Below, piece by piece: positions 17,238 to 27,538 of a DNA stretch of 59,513 bases. How positions within the stretch are numbered: position 1 is the stretch's first letter; each line of letters opens with the position of its first letter. Source of the stretch: an uncultured Muribaculaceae bacterium (GTDB taxonomy: Bacteria; Bacteroidota; Bacteroidia; Bacteroidales; Muribaculaceae); NCBI GenBank assembly GCA_944321705.1, contig CALUMG010000014.1, forward strand, positions 1 through 59,513, in the 5' to 3' direction. The notes under the pieces are model-generated. The model ran no database searches, was not told where the DNA came from, and saw only the letters and a program-made list of their open reading frames with translations. Position numbers and translations under genes: made by a program.

Positions 17238-18590
17238 TTAATTTGCCAAATTTGGATTGGCAGCCACGGCGTCCGATGGGATGCGCACTGTGTAGCGGCT
17301 GTCGTTTTGCTCAAGTATATATGTCTCACCCGAATAAGTTTTCGTAAGTTGCGGACGTGTGGTTCTTCTCAAGTCAAACCATCGATGTCCTTCAAAAGCA
17401 AGTTCACGGAAACGTTCGGCATATATTTCCTCTCGCAATTCATCGCGTGACATTGCATTCACAACAGCTTCGCGTTCGGCATAATAACTGTCATTATAAC
17501 GGGCTTTCATTACAGCAAGCAAGTAATTGCGAGCATCGCCAATGCCGCTTTCGCTGTTTTCAAGAGCGGCTTCGGCCGCATTGAGATATATTTCTCCCAC
17601 ACGGAATGAGCAAGAATACTCGCTGCTTCCTCCTTTGGCCACGATTATGTTTGAAGCCGTCTGGCGAGTAAAGTACTTATTGCGGCGCAAGTCTCCCGAC
17701 GAATACATGTCATAAACCTCACGATTGACTTTTCCTGCACGATCGTAATATGGAGTCATGACTTGCTCAAGAGCCACAATGTTCTCGACCGATGTATAAT
17801 GATTCGGCAATATGCTGTTGATGTCGGCAAGCTGATTTCGCTTTTCAAGTACTCTGCGCGATGCCGCGAGCGACTCTTCCCACTTGCCCATATACAAGTA
17901 TACCCTTGAACGCAATGCATCTACCGAAATAGTGTTGAACCTGTAATTGAATCCGGTTTCCCAAGTTTCAACATTCAAATATTCCTCGGCACTGTCAATA
18001 TCACTTAATATTTGGTCATATATGTCACCTACCGAGCTTCGAGTCAACACATTATATGGGTCGGTGTCGAGTTTCAAAGGCACTGCTTTGCTTGAATAAG
18101 GGTCAGCCAAAGTAGTATAAGGCTCACCATACAAGTTAACGAGCAAGAAATGCATGTAGGCTCGCAACATGTATGACTCTCCTACGAGTTGATCTATCTC
18201 GACTTGCGTCCCTTCAGTTATTTTGTCCTTGCTCTCTATAGTATAGTTTGCTTCATAAATCACTTGATAGTATGCACGCCAATTGAATTGCGACGTTGTT
18301 GCATCAGGACTGACATCTTCCCATCTCCAAATGTCGAGATAACTGTTCAAATCCTCTTGAGCAACAGTGGAGTTTAGGACAAATTCATCGCTGCGGAAAG
18401 TAGCAAGTCCTCGATCCTCCGGGACAATGGAATATGCCTCGGTCATCATTGAACGATATTCTTCGGCAGTGGTTATTATGACTCGTCCAGTGGGTTGTAT
18501 GTCAAGAAAATTGTCACAACTCGACAAAGCGACAAGTCCCGACAATGCCAAACCCTTCAATATTGCTTTATATTTCTCCATTCTTTTCAT
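17238..18590 (-). CDS. SusD/RagB-family surface lipoprotein
   Basis: A 450-residue nutrient-binding lipoprotein that caps the TonB-dependent transporter encoded just upstream. The lipobox is ALSSC followed by DNFLDIQPTGR, the classic SusD start. TPR-type helices (GESYMLRAYMHFLLVNLYGEPYT) and the C-terminal RFRELAFEGHRWFDLRRT block are family hallmarks. It lies 14 bases after susC. The substrate is not readable; the neighbouring secreted protease suggests peptides or glycoproteins rather than a defined glycan. Confidence 0.95.
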   Translation of the reverse strand: MKRMEKYKAILKGLALSGLVALSSCDNFLDIQPTGRVIITTAEEYRSMMTEAYSIVPEDRGLATFRSDEFVLNSTVAQEDLNSYLDIWRWEDVSPDATTSQFNWRAYYQVIYEANYTIESKDKITEGTQVEIDQLVGESYMLRAYMHFLLVNLYGEPYTTLADPYSSKAVPLKLDTDPYNVLTRSSVGDIYDQILSDIDSAEEYLNVETWETGFNYRFNTISVDALRSRVYLYMGKWEESLAASRRVLEKRNQLADINSILPNHYTSVENIVALEQVMTPYYDRAGKVNREVYDMYSSGDLRRNKYFTRQTASNIIVAKGGSSEYSCSFRVGEIYLNAAEAALENSESGIGDARNYLLAVMKARYNDSYYAEREAVVNAMSRDELREEIYAERFRELAFEGHRWFDLRRTTRPQLTKTYSGETYILEQNDSRYTVRIPSDAVAANPNLAN

Positions 18591-18604
18591 TGTTCTTCGA
18601 TTAC

Positions 18605-21600
18605 TTAAAATGAAACATTCAGGTTAAATGAGAATGTTTTTGGAATGGGTTGAGCAAACTCGTTACCCATAGTTTCCGGGTCAAGATAATTAGTATAGTC
18701 GGCTCCGAATACAAACAAGTTTCTTGCCTCCACTGCAACCGTCACCCTTTCCATGTTAGCCTTGCGCGTGATTTCCTCCGGCAAAGTATAAGCAAGACGC
18801 AGATTCTGTAATCTCACATGGTCGTTACGCTTTACCCATGTGTCAAGCATTTCATACAACCCGAATTCCGAATATTGTATATATTCGGCAGGACGATCGG
18901 TGCTATTCATCAGAGTCGGGAACGTAGTATTCGTGTTGGTAGGAGTCCAACGGTTGAGAATGTCCCTGTTGCTGTTCATGCCTCGGTCATAATTTGCCGG
19001 GTTGTAAGATGGCGTACAGCGAACATAAGATTTCAAGTTGAAAATGAAATTCACGCTCAATTCCCAATTCTTGTATGTAAACGTGTTAGTAAGACCGCCC
19101 GAGAACAACGGGTCGGTAGAACCTATGTAGGTATATAAGTCGCGCTGTTCCTCAGCAGTAAGCGTACTGGCTCCTGCCGAATTCAATTTCAACAATTCCG
19201 TAGCTGTCACGACTTCACCCTGCTTGTTGTAGAACAAAGGATAACCTTCATCATCCAATCCGGCCGACTTCAAAGCGAACAATGCACCTACCGGGTACCC
19301 AACGCGACCCGGAGTTGTCTGATTTGAAGGAATTTCTTCACGCAACACCTTGTTGGCGTTGTATGCAAAGTTGAAATTCGTCATCCACATGAAATCTTTG
19401 ATATGGATGTTGCGTGAACCTATCGACACTTCAACACCTGTGTTTCTCATGCTCGCCCAGTTGACAAGCATCTGCACATATCCACTTTCAAGGGCAAGCA
19501 TACGCGTGGCAATAAGGTCACTACCATTTCGATTATAAAAATCGACGCTTAAGTTCAACGCATTGTTCAATACGCCAAAATCTACACCTGTCGAGAATGT
19601 CTTTGTCTTTTCCCAGCGTAAACGGCTGTTTGGAGGAGAACTTACCGATATTATTTCCTCGGTATTTCCTGGCAAAATCGTCACGTTGTTATAGTCTCCC
19701 ATCACATAAGACGATGTATTCTTGTCAATGTTTCCTTGGATACCATACGATACGCGCAATGCAAGATTGTCAAGCCACTCTTTCTCGTTCAAGAAAGCCT
19801 CATCACTCAATCTCCACAATCCGCTGACAGAATAAAGCGGCAGGAATCGATATTTCTTAGCCACGCCAAACATGTCGGAACCGTCAAATCGCACGCTTCC
19901 GCCTATGGTGTAACGGTTCAGCAGCGTATAAGAACCTGTGGCATAAAACGAAGCAAATGCATTCTCTGAATATGTCTCGGCATAAAGAGGATATAATTCG
20001 GCCCACTCTTCATTAGGGAAAATCACAGGTTTTGTCTGCAACGTTTTGCGGTCATAGCCATACCCTGTTGAATTAACCGACTCATACCACGTCTTGCGAA
20101 TTTCAGTACCACCCATCAATTCAAGTTCATGAATGCCGGCAAACACATCGGAATACTCACCTTGGAATTTCCATGTAACTTGCCGGTTGACACTCGACGA
20201 TGCAGTTTTCTTTCCTCCGTCGGGCAAGAATGATTGATTGTCAAGAGAGGCAAGAGTTGTACGTTCCTTATCTTTACGCATTGCGTAAGTATCGGCATCG
20301 GCTATCTCCTCCTTGTTGGCATCGTCAAGCTGAAGTCCTATTTGAGTGACAACTTTGAATTCATCATTGAAGCGGAACTCTCCATCGAAAATTGCTGTTA
20401 TCGATTTCGTTTCAAGTTCATAATCGGTACCATCACGTTCCTCAAACACGTTGAACATGAGGTCGGAATCCTCCCGGCCTTGTATGTCTATGTCATAGTT
20501 ATAAGAACCATCTGCATTATATGGCAGTTGGTACGGATTTGCACGACGCGAATAATAAACCGGATTTGTAAATCCGTCGGCATCGGTCAAGTTTGACTTG
20601 TTCACGCGACGATTGGCAAACAATGCCGCACCAACGCGCAATTTACGGCTCAACCTGTAGGAAGTCTTTGCCGTGACATTCAAGCGGTTGGCTTCCACGC
20701 CCACCACATTGCCTTGGTCGTCATTATATCCTACCGATGTATAATAGGTCATCTTTTCGTTTCCGCCCGAAATGCTGACATTGTATTCTTGACTGAACGT
20801 GTTACGGAATAGTATGTCATTCCAGTCGGTATTGATGCTTCGCAAGCTGTTTATTTGCGATTGGGTTGCCTGTGACAACGCATTCCATCCACCGGTTTTA
20901 TAAGCATTGGTTTCTCCTGCCGCTTCTATTATGCGAGCAACTTGTCCCTTGTTCTCGCGATAAGTGAACGATGACCCGAGCAGGCCTAATTCCAAATCGA
21001 CCTTTTCATTGGAATTAAGCAAATTGAGCCTGTCGATATCGGTTTTCGGCCCAACCGTGAGACGGGTCGAGAAATTGACACGAGGAGCCCCCGACCGTCC
21101 TGATTTGGTTGTTATGACAATAACTCCATTTGCCGCACGCGCACCGTAAATGGCAGTAGCCGCAGCATCTTTCAACACGGTTATAGTCTCAATGTCCGAT
21201 GGATTGATACCGGCAATCGAAGTCGAATATATTTCATCTATATCCTGCAAGTCCTCCATAGTTGGCAATTCGGTGTCTTGCAAAGGTATTCCGTCAAGTA
21301 CCCAAAGTGGGTCTTGCGTGCCATTAAGTGAGGCTGTACCGCGAATTCTTATCTTTGGTGACGCGCCGGGAGCTCCTGAGGTCGTCATTGACGACAATCC
21401 GGCAATTTGTCCGGCAAGAGCTTGATCAATGCTCATTGCACTGCCCACCATGTTGTCGTTGACCGAAACCGTCTGTATCGAAGCCGTCAATTTTCGTTTC
21501 TCAATTTTTTGGTATCCGGTTACGACAACCTCTTCAAGCTCGGTTGTTGACGAAGTCATTGCAATCAACATGTCTTTGACGTCGCCCTTTATTTCCACGC

Positions 21601-21874
21601 TTTCAGGAGTGTATCCCACATAGCGGCACTCCATAAAGTCTACCCCGTCGGGCAAGGTAATGGTAAAATTCCCGTCTATATCGGTAAGCGCGTTTACATT
21701 GCGAACATTGCTCCCTGCTTTCTTGAGCACGTCTTCGGGCACAATGATTGTCGCCCCGATAAGAGGCTCGTTGGTCGCGGCATCAATCACTTTTCCGCTA
21801 ACCGACACGCCGGCCAGAACCGGCATGGCGCATGCAAGGACCAACAAAACAGCCAAAATGATTCTTCTTATCAT
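18605..21874 (-). CDS. SusC/RagA-family TonB-dependent outer-membrane transporter
   Basis: A 1089-residue active importer energised by TonB. In order: signal peptide (MIRRIILAVLLVLACAMPVLAG), CarboxypepD_reg-like domain (VSGKVIDAATNEPLIGATI...), a TonB box region (TTELEEVVVTGY), the plug domain (PKIRIRGTASLNGTQDPLWVLDGIP ... AAATAIYGARAANGVIVITTKSG) and the beta-barrel ending in FSFNLNVSF. It lies 74 bases after the zinc metalloprotease gene and 14 bases before susD. The partners imply uptake of products released by the protease. Confidence 0.96.
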   Translation of the reverse strand: MIRRIILAVLLVLACAMPVLAGVSVSGKVIDAATNEPLIGATIIVPEDVLKKAGSNVRNVNALTDIDGNFTITLPDGVDFMECRYVGYTPESVEIKGDVKDMLIAMTSSTTELEEVVVTGYQKIEKRKLTASIQTVSVNDNMVGSAMSIDQALAGQIAGLSSMTTSGAPGASPKIRIRGTASLNGTQDPLWVLDGIPLQDTELPTMEDLQDIDEIYSTSIAGINPSDIETITVLKDAAATAIYGARAANGVIVITTKSGRSGAPRVNFSTRLTVGPKTDIDRLNLLNSNEKVDLELGLLGSSFTYRENKGQVARIIEAAGETNAYKTGGWNALSQATQSQINSLRSINTDWNDILFRNTFSQEYNVSISGGNEKMTYYTSVGYNDDQGNVVGVEANRLNVTAKTSYRLSRKLRVGAALFANRRVNKSNLTDADGFTNPVYYSRRANPYQLPYNADGSYNYDIDIQGREDSDLMFNVFEERDGTDYELETKSITAIFDGEFRFNDEFKVVTQIGLQLDDANKEEIADADTYAMRKDKERTTLASLDNQSFLPDGGKKTASSSVNRQVTWKFQGEYSDVFAGIHELELMGGTEIRKTWYESVNSTGYGYDRKTLQTKPVIFPNEEWAELYPLYAETYSENAFASFYATGSYTLLNRYTIGGSVRFDGSDMFGVAKKYRFLPLYSVSGLWRLSDEAFLNEKEWLDNLALRVSYGIQGNIDKNTSSYVMGDYNNVTILPGNTEEIISVSSPPNSRLRWEKTKTFSTGVDFGVLNNALNLSVDFYNRNGSDLIATRMLALESGYVQMLVNWASMRNTGVEVSIGSRNIHIKDFMWMTNFNFAYNANKVLREEIPSNQTTPGRVGYPVGALFALKSAGLDDEGYPLFYNKQGEVVTATELLKLNSAGASTLTAEEQRDLYTYIGSTDPLFSGGLTNTFTYKNWELSVNFIFNLKSYVRCTPSYNPANYDRGMNSNRDILNRWTPTNTNTTFPTLMNSTDRPAEYIQYSEFGLYEMLDTWVKRNDHVRLQNLRLAYTLPEEITRKANMERVTVAVEARNLFVFGADYTNYLDPETMGNEFAQPIPKTFSFNLNVSF

Positions 21875-21948
21875 GCTTCAATAAATAGTGATTTTTAAAT
21901 ATTGGAATCATTCAAAATGGTTGTTCAACAGTCAACCCCAAGAATGAA

Positions 21949-24540
21949 TTAATTTATCTCAAGTGCGTTATCAATTCTCAAAATCAAATCTTTATAATGA
22001 TAACGTGTTGCCTCGTCCGAGACATTCAAGCGTTGCTTCAACAAATCCTTTATTCGCAACAGTTCCCCACGCTTTACCGATATGGCATCGCTTGTTCGCG
22101 CAATTTGCGAGCCGTAGAAGCTCAATTCGCGGCGCGTACCCATCTTCTCCAATTCAAGCGCATGATAAGGACAGAAGCTGCACTCGTCGGGATTAAGTAT
22201 GCGTCCGTCATAAATGGAAGAATTCAATTTCACGCCTTCCGAGGCCGATGCAGCCGTCATCAAAGCGTCCACAAACAACTTCTGCGTATTACGTTGCTCC
22301 ACGGTCGGGATTCCGCCACGAATAGTGACAGCGAAAATACTCTTATGCAAATCATTCATCATGTCGACAATCGTGTATGCCTCATTTCCATTCACGCTCT
22401 CGTTCTCTATCATGCGCAACAAGCGGTCGCTGTATAACAAGTCGAAAAACAAATAAGCTTGGGCATTTTTGAATATTTGCGACGGAGAGTATTCAATCAC
22501 ACCGCGCGGAGTGTCTCGATTGAGGAATGTGTAATTTGACAAGTCGGTATTGAACAACCAATCTTGGGCCGAAAATACATTGTCGATTAGGAATCGCACC
22601 GCTTCACGTTGTTTTTCCTTAGGAACGAACGTGAATGTCTTCACGCCATCTCCCACAGTAGTGTTTTCCAAATAAATACCTCCTACATTCGACAAAACAT
22701 GATAAAGATAATAATTCCATTGGTTGATTACCGCATAATACAATCTTGAGGCCTCGGCATAAGTCTGCCCCTTTTCACCGGTAGTTGTCCACGGCACGAT
22801 GTTTTGCATGACCACTTTCAAATTGTTTATGCCCAGTTCAGACGACTTTACCGCATCGTCGCCCAAATCTTCGCTTTGCGCACGCGGGTCGACGGCATCG
22901 CGCGATGATTGCGCTTCGCTGAACCTGTACATGCCCCCCTTATGAGATTCAAGCAAGTCGTACAAACCGTCTGCTTCCGCATTTTTATCGGGATACCATC
23001 TGTAGCCATATTCTATGGCGAGATAATCATACGGACCTATGTGCGGAGACACTTTTGTCACGCCATCGCCGGGTTGTGCCACATAATTGAAACGTGCGTA
23101 GTCCATAATGGATGCCGACGTGCTGTTGAATTTGTCGGTAAACGACTTGGAGCGCAATGAATCGGTGGGTATGGAATTGGATGCTATCATGTTATGTCTC
23201 AATCCCAACGAGTGGCCCACTTCATGGCACACCACAAATCTGATTGCGTCTCCCATTATGCTGTCAGGCAATAATGTCATACGGGCTGCAGGATTAATGG
23301 CACCGGTCTGCACGGTAATCCACTGTTGCAACATCGACAATACATTATGCCACCACATGATGTCGGCCTCCAGAATCTCTCCTGTGCGAGGGTCGAGTGT
23401 CGACGGTCCCATGGCATTCATCTTGGTGCTGGCCGCATACGTCAATGTAGAATAATTTATGTCATCGGTATCAACACTGTCAGGCATCATTTCGGCAATT
23501 ACCGCGTTCTTGAAACCGGCACGTTCAAATGCATTGTTCCAGTCGGTAATACCTTGCATGAAATACTTGCGCCACTTTACAGGCACGCTATTGTCTATAT
23601 AAAACTTGATAGGTTTCACCGGCTCAACGAGCTCTCCTTGCATGTAAGCAACAGAATCTGCCGGTTCCAGTCTCCATCGCGTGATGTACTTGCGACTATC
23701 GACCTTTTGCTGGTCATCGCTGAAAAACAAGCGGTCGGTCGTAAAATAACCGATACGCGGAGAATCAAGACGCGTGCCCATCGGGTTCTCCGGAAGAAGC
23801 ACGATCGAACAACTTATGCCCACAGTGATGTTGACCGATTCCATGCCTTCGGTAACTTTTGTAGTCAGCTCTGAATTTGCCACCACGTTATCCGGATAGG
23901 ACTTTACCGATATTATTTTTGACAATTTCTTATTGGCCGAAGTTCCCAAATTTATATTGTTGAACACATTGTCGAGAATGGTCTCGCTTCCATCAAACAT
24001 GTCGGTCACTTTTATAAGCACGCTCGTGGAATCTTTTGAGAACCCTCTCACCTCAAAGTTTTCAATAAGTGGCGAAATGTAATTATCGGCAATCGACCGT
24101 GCTATGGCATCCCCTTCGGGCGATTCGGGCATAGGCCTTTGCTGACGCATGCTCACAGTTGTCAAGGCCGTATCGACACTGAAACGCACCATTTGGGTCT
24201 GATAATTTGTGCCTCGGTTCACTCCTGCCTCATTCAATTCCGATGGCACGCGAGTCAATTTATTGATGACAAGCATGTCATGATTCATCAATTCCAACGG
24301 TATCTCGAAAAAGTAATCTTCTTCATGAAAATACACATTGAACATGCCTTTGCTTTCAAGTTTGGCATTATCAACTACTTCGTTGAAATTTTGCACTTTC
24401 TCGGGGTCTTTCTCGACTGTCTCAGTCTCTTTGTCCTTGTCTCGATTGAACCATTTGTTCCAAAAAGCAGCATTCATGGTCAATGGGGCGACCATAAATC
24501 CCGATAGAACTGAAATCGCAATAAATTTTGAAATTTTCAT
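21949..24540 (-). CDS. Secreted zinc metalloprotease (DUF5117/DUF4953-type metzincin)
   Basis: An 863-residue exported protease. The signal peptide is followed by a charged linker (NRDKDKETETVEKDPEK) and large N-terminal DUF5117/5118-like domains. The zinc site is HEVGHSLGLRHN at 439-450, the metzincin HExxHxxGxxH motif, and a Met-turn candidate is SIMDYARFNY (about 477-486). Such proteins are common next to SusC/SusD pairs in Bacteroidales and probably cleave host or dietary protein. It is the first gene of a four-gene operon with a TAATTTTG element about 207 bases upstream. Confidence 0.88.
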   Translation of the reverse strand: MKISKFIAISVLSGFMVAPLTMNAAFWNKWFNRDKDKETETVEKDPEKVQNFNEVVDNAKLESKGMFNVYFHEEDYFFEIPLELMNHDMLVINKLTRVPSELNEAGVNRGTNYQTQMVRFSVDTALTTVSMRQQRPMPESPEGDAIARSIADNYISPLIENFEVRGFSKDSTSVLIKVTDMFDGSETILDNVFNNINLGTSANKKLSKIISVKSYPDNVVANSELTTKVTEGMESVNITVGISCSIVLLPENPMGTRLDSPRIGYFTTDRLFFSDDQQKVDSRKYITRWRLEPADSVAYMQGELVEPVKPIKFYIDNSVPVKWRKYFMQGITDWNNAFERAGFKNAVIAEMMPDSVDTDDINYSTLTYAASTKMNAMGPSTLDPRTGEILEADIMWWHNVLSMLQQWITVQTGAINPAARMTLLPDSIMGDAIRFVVCHEVGHSLGLRHNMIASNSIPTDSLRSKSFTDKFNSTSASIMDYARFNYVAQPGDGVTKVSPHIGPYDYLAIEYGYRWYPDKNAEADGLYDLLESHKGGMYRFSEAQSSRDAVDPRAQSEDLGDDAVKSSELGINNLKVVMQNIVPWTTTGEKGQTYAEASRLYYAVINQWNYYLYHVLSNVGGIYLENTTVGDGVKTFTFVPKEKQREAVRFLIDNVFSAQDWLFNTDLSNYTFLNRDTPRGVIEYSPSQIFKNAQAYLFFDLLYSDRLLRMIENESVNGNEAYTIVDMMNDLHKSIFAVTIRGGIPTVEQRNTQKLFVDALMTAASASEGVKLNSSIYDGRILNPDECSFCPYHALELEKMGTRRELSFYGSQIARTSDAISVKRGELLRIKDLLKQRLNVSDEATRYHYKDLILRIDNALEIN

Positions 24541-24746
24541 GTCAAAAAATCAAGAATCCTAAAAAACTTCTGTGTGTTTTTTTATTTCTGCTATATCCAC
24601 ATCCGGCTTCTCCGGCAAAATACCAATGAAAACCGTGTTTTATCATTACAAGAAATTGCCTTCACTCCATGAGCAATCATGAATGCAACCAGCAATCAAA
24701 TACGTTCCAAATCACCAATATATGCCTCAAGCATATAATTTTGTCA

Positions 24747-24754
24747 CAAAATTA
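24747..24754 (-). promoter_or_regulatory. -7 promoter element of the metalloprotease-SusCD operon
   Basis: CAAAATTA on the plus strand reads TAATTTTG on the minus strand (TAnnTTTG). It predicts a leader of about 200 bases, long for this organism. Confidence 0.4.
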
Positions 24755-24952
24755 GTGCTTTATCATCGCAATTCAAAATATTAATGTCATAATTATACCA
24801 ATATTGCAAATCCTTTTTCATTTTGACACAAAAAATCGGCCATGTTGCTTCATTAACACAATTCATAATGCCATTTTACTTGCAAAAAACATTTAAATGG
24901 CATGGGAGCGATATTATATTGCTTTTTTTGTCTGCGATAATTCGTTTTTTCG

Positions 24953-24960
24953 TACCTTTG
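24953..24960 (+). promoter_or_regulatory. -7 promoter element of dacB
   Basis: TACCTTTG matches TAnnTTTG. Transcription would start near 24967, which rules out an ATG at 24897 as the start of dacB. Confidence 0.6.
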
Positions 24961-25031
24961 AATTGCCACTCGCTTCTTTTATGCAAAATCAAGCGGCACA
25001 TTACCGATACACTAATTTATCACGCATGCAA

Positions 25032-26498
25032 ATGAATAAAATTCTAACATTACTGGCATTAACTGCAATCTCGATATTCAATGCCTTGGCAGTTGCTCCT
25101 TACCAAAAAGCTGTAAACAATTTCGTTTCCGACCCGATGCTGAAACATGCTTCAATCGGTGTATGTGTAATGGATTTGGAAACAGGTGAGATATTGGCCG
25201 ACGCCGATGCCGAAAAGACATTTGTCACAGCCTCGACAATGAAAATCATCACCTCGGCCTCGGCTTTGGAAATTCTCGGCAAAGATTTTCATTTCCACAC
25301 AATGGTATATGCCGTAGGCAAAATAGACGGCGAAGGGACACTGCATGGCAACTTGATAATACAAGGGGGGGGGGACCCGACCCTCGGTTCTCGCCATTTC
25401 AAAGAGCACCCTGCATTTGTCGATTCGCTTGCAGTGGCGATAAACGCAGCAGGAATACGGCACATCAACGGCAGAATCATAGCCGACAAGTCGACCATTG
25501 CATGCTCCCCCGTATCACAATACTGGATGCTCGAAGACATTCCTGCCAGTTATGGGACAGGATATCATGCCATCAATTTTGCCGACAACCAGATGAAGAT
25601 CTCTTTCACGCGAGATTTCAACGGACGATATTCAGTCTCCACGACTCCCGACATGCCTTGGATTAACATCGCTGCCGACGTAAACGAGATAGACAAAGGC
25701 GACACGACAAGTACTCTCGGCATTACAAGTTTCCTTGATTATCCAAGCTCCACGCTCAACCTTTCGGGCAATACAAGATTAAGACGCGGACAGAAAGGTT
25801 TTCACCGATGGTATGCGAATCCGGCTCCCGACAAACTGCTTATCGACAGCATCATCTCGGCAATGACTGAAGCCAATATTCCCATAGCTTACAAGAATTA
25901 CAAAAAAAGCGAACTTGCCGACACTACACTGATACTTGACTTCATGTCTCCGGCATTGCCCGATATTGTCAAGTCGCTGATGTTCCGTAGCGACAACCTG
26001 TTTGCCGAAGCCGTGTTGAAAGCCATAGCCATGGATGCCGAAAAAGCTGTTACCGACTACAATTCCATCAAGATTCTTAACAAATATTGGAACGAGAAAG
26101 GTGTGGATTTGTCGGGGTTATTGATGAAAGACGGATGCGGATTGGCAAGGAACGGATGCGCCACTCCGCTGCTGCTCTGCGAGATATTGCGCGACACTTA
26201 TGATGACCGTGACTCGCTCGAAGTCGATTTCTCCGAACTTTTCCCCATCGCAGGAAAAAACGGAACGGTGAAGAACTTGCTGCGCAAGTCAAAACTGCGT
26301 GGCCACTTGGCGTTGAAATCGGGCAGCATGGAAGGCGTGCAAAGCTATGCCGGATATTTCCCGGCTGACAATCCAAAATATGCCGTGGCGGTAATAGTCA
26401 ATAATTTCCCGTGCAAACGTGCGGATTTGAGGAAAAGCATCGAACGAATGTTCTTCCAGTTGTTTGCCAATGAAGTTGCAAAAAAAGGCAAGAAGTAA
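25032..26498 (+). CDS. dacB: D-alanyl-D-alanine carboxypeptidase/endopeptidase (PBP4, S13 family)
   Basis: A periplasmic penicillin-binding protein that trims peptidoglycan stem peptides and cleaves cross-links. With the start at 25032 it has a signal peptide (MNKILTLLALTAISIFNALA) and the three serine-hydrolase motifs: STMK (68-71), SDN in FRSDNLFAEA, and KSG in LALKSGSMEGV. The segment LIIQGGGDPTLGSRHF is the conserved S13 GGGDP block. Its codons form a run of ten G (25365-25374), a possible slippage site. The start follows a TACCTTTG promoter at 24953; an ATG at 25026 is also possible. Confidence 0.92.
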   Translation: MNKILTLLALTAISIFNALAVAPYQKAVNNFVSDPMLKHASIGVCVMDLETGEILADADAEKTFVTASTMKIITSASALEILGKDFHFHTMVYAVGKIDGEGTLHGNLIIQGGGDPTLGSRHFKEHPAFVDSLAVAINAAGIRHINGRIIADKSTIACSPVSQYWMLEDIPASYGTGYHAINFADNQMKISFTRDFNGRYSVSTTPDMPWINIAADVNEIDKGDTTSTLGITSFLDYPSSTLNLSGNTRLRRGQKGFHRWYANPAPDKLLIDSIISAMTEANIPIAYKNYKKSELADTTLILDFMSPALPDIVKSLMFRSDNLFAEAVLKAIAMDAEKAVTDYNSIKILNKYWNEKGVDLSGLLMKDGCGLARNGCATPLLLCEILRDTYDDRDSLEVDFSELFPIAGKNGTVKNLLRKSKLRGHLALKSGSMEGVQSYAGYFPADNPKYAVAVIVNNFPCKRADLRKSIERMFFQLFANEVAKKGKK

Positions 26499-26539
26499 TA
26501 AAAATACTCAAATATTGACTATTATCGAAATATTATTAA

Positions 26540-26547
26540 TAAGTTTG
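26540..26547 (+). promoter_or_regulatory. Possible -7 element for the acidic protein-rsmI transcript
   Basis: TAAGTTTG matches TAnnTTTG about 100 bases before the ATG at 26650. It lies in AT-rich sequence, so the match is weak evidence. Confidence 0.35.
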
Positions 26548-26649
26548 TAATATATTGACAAATATCGCATCTATGCAACTGACGATGTGACTCATGGATG
26601 CATCTAAAGTGCATAAAAATGCGGGAATATAACCGTAATAAGAGCAATC

Positions 26650-27531
26650 ATGACATACGATGAACTGTTCAAAGCCGTAATGGAACGTGCGTATGAAGTT
26701 GAAGGACTGCTTTTGCTGTCAAAAAGAAATGATGTAGACCGCAAATCTGTTTTCAACATCATCCGAGCCAAAGTCGATGACATGGCAAGCATGCTGGCCG
26801 CCGATGTCGACCCTGTTCCTTGCGACAGTGACAAAAACGATACAACCGGCACTACCGAGGAAATTCATTTGTCTGAAGAATCAAACGACGATATTTCAAA
26901 CGAGCAAGAATCTCCTGATGGAAACTTGACGGACTCCACCGATACCGAAGCCACACAAGAAATCGACAAGCACGTCGAATCAAATCCTGACTTAGACGCA
27001 GGCAACGTATCGTCCGATGATGAAGAAACCCCAACAGAGGAGCAACAAGACTTTGAAATAGATGAGGATGACAACCGCACTCTTCACGATAGCGATGAAG
27101 ATTGTGGAAGCATGATGACTTTCGATTATGTCGAGCCTGAAAAAGTCTCAATCGATGATAAAAGCGACAACGATTCTGAAACAACAGAAGATGAGCCTCA
27201 AGTGGTTGCCTCAAGTGAATCATTCGACTCAACCGGCAACAATTCGGACAACGACAACAAAAATGAAGATATTACTGTCGACAAGTTGTTGCAACGCAAC
27301 ATGAGTCGCGACTTGAAACATGCTTTCTCGATAAACGACCGCTTTAGATACCGCCGTGAGCTTTTTGGCAATAGCGACGTGGAAATGAACGACGCCATCA
27401 ATCTCGTCGAAGCGATGCAGACATTCACCGAGGCCGAAGAGTATTTCTACGACATCCTTAAATGGGACAAAGAATCGGACGAAGTAATTGATTTCATGGC
27501 AATAATCAAGAATCACTTCTATAGTAAATAA
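26650..27531 (+). CDS. Acidic hypothetical protein encoded upstream of rsmI
   Basis: A 293-residue cytoplasmic protein with no signal peptide. The N-terminus (about 1-55, YDELFKAVMERAYEVEGLLLLSKRNDVDRKSV) and C-terminus (about 215-293, RNMSRDLKHAFSINDRFRYRRELFGNSDVEMNDAI...) are helical and basic to neutral. The middle of about 160 residues is a low-complexity, disordered Asp/Glu/Ser/Thr-rich linker. The gene is eight bases from rsmI and clearly co-transcribed. I recall similar hypothetical proteins in Bacteroidales but no function. Confidence 0.75.
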   Translation: MTYDELFKAVMERAYEVEGLLLLSKRNDVDRKSVFNIIRAKVDDMASMLAADVDPVPCDSDKNDTTGTTEEIHLSEESNDDISNEQESPDGNLTDSTDTEATQEIDKHVESNPDLDAGNVSSDDEETPTEEQQDFEIDEDDNRTLHDSDEDCGSMMTFDYVEPEKVSIDDKSDNDSETTEDEPQVVASSESFDSTGNNSDNDNKNEDITVDKLLQRNMSRDLKHAFSINDRFRYRRELFGNSDVEMNDAINLVEAMQTFTEAEEYFYDILKWDKESDEVIDFMAIIKNHFYSK

Positions 27532-27538
27532 GCAACGC

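Larger units (their letters stand above)
24541..25031. other. Divergent promoter region between the metalloprotease operon and dacB
   Basis: No gene is supported in this stretch. It holds a minus-strand TAATTTTG element at 24747-24754 and a plus-strand TACCTTTG at 24953-24960; the remainder is AT-rich leader sequence. Confidence 0.55.

Noticed and set aside
24897..25031. Extension of dacB to the ATG at 24897
   Set aside because: A good -7 promoter lies inside this stretch and the extra residues hide the signal peptide.
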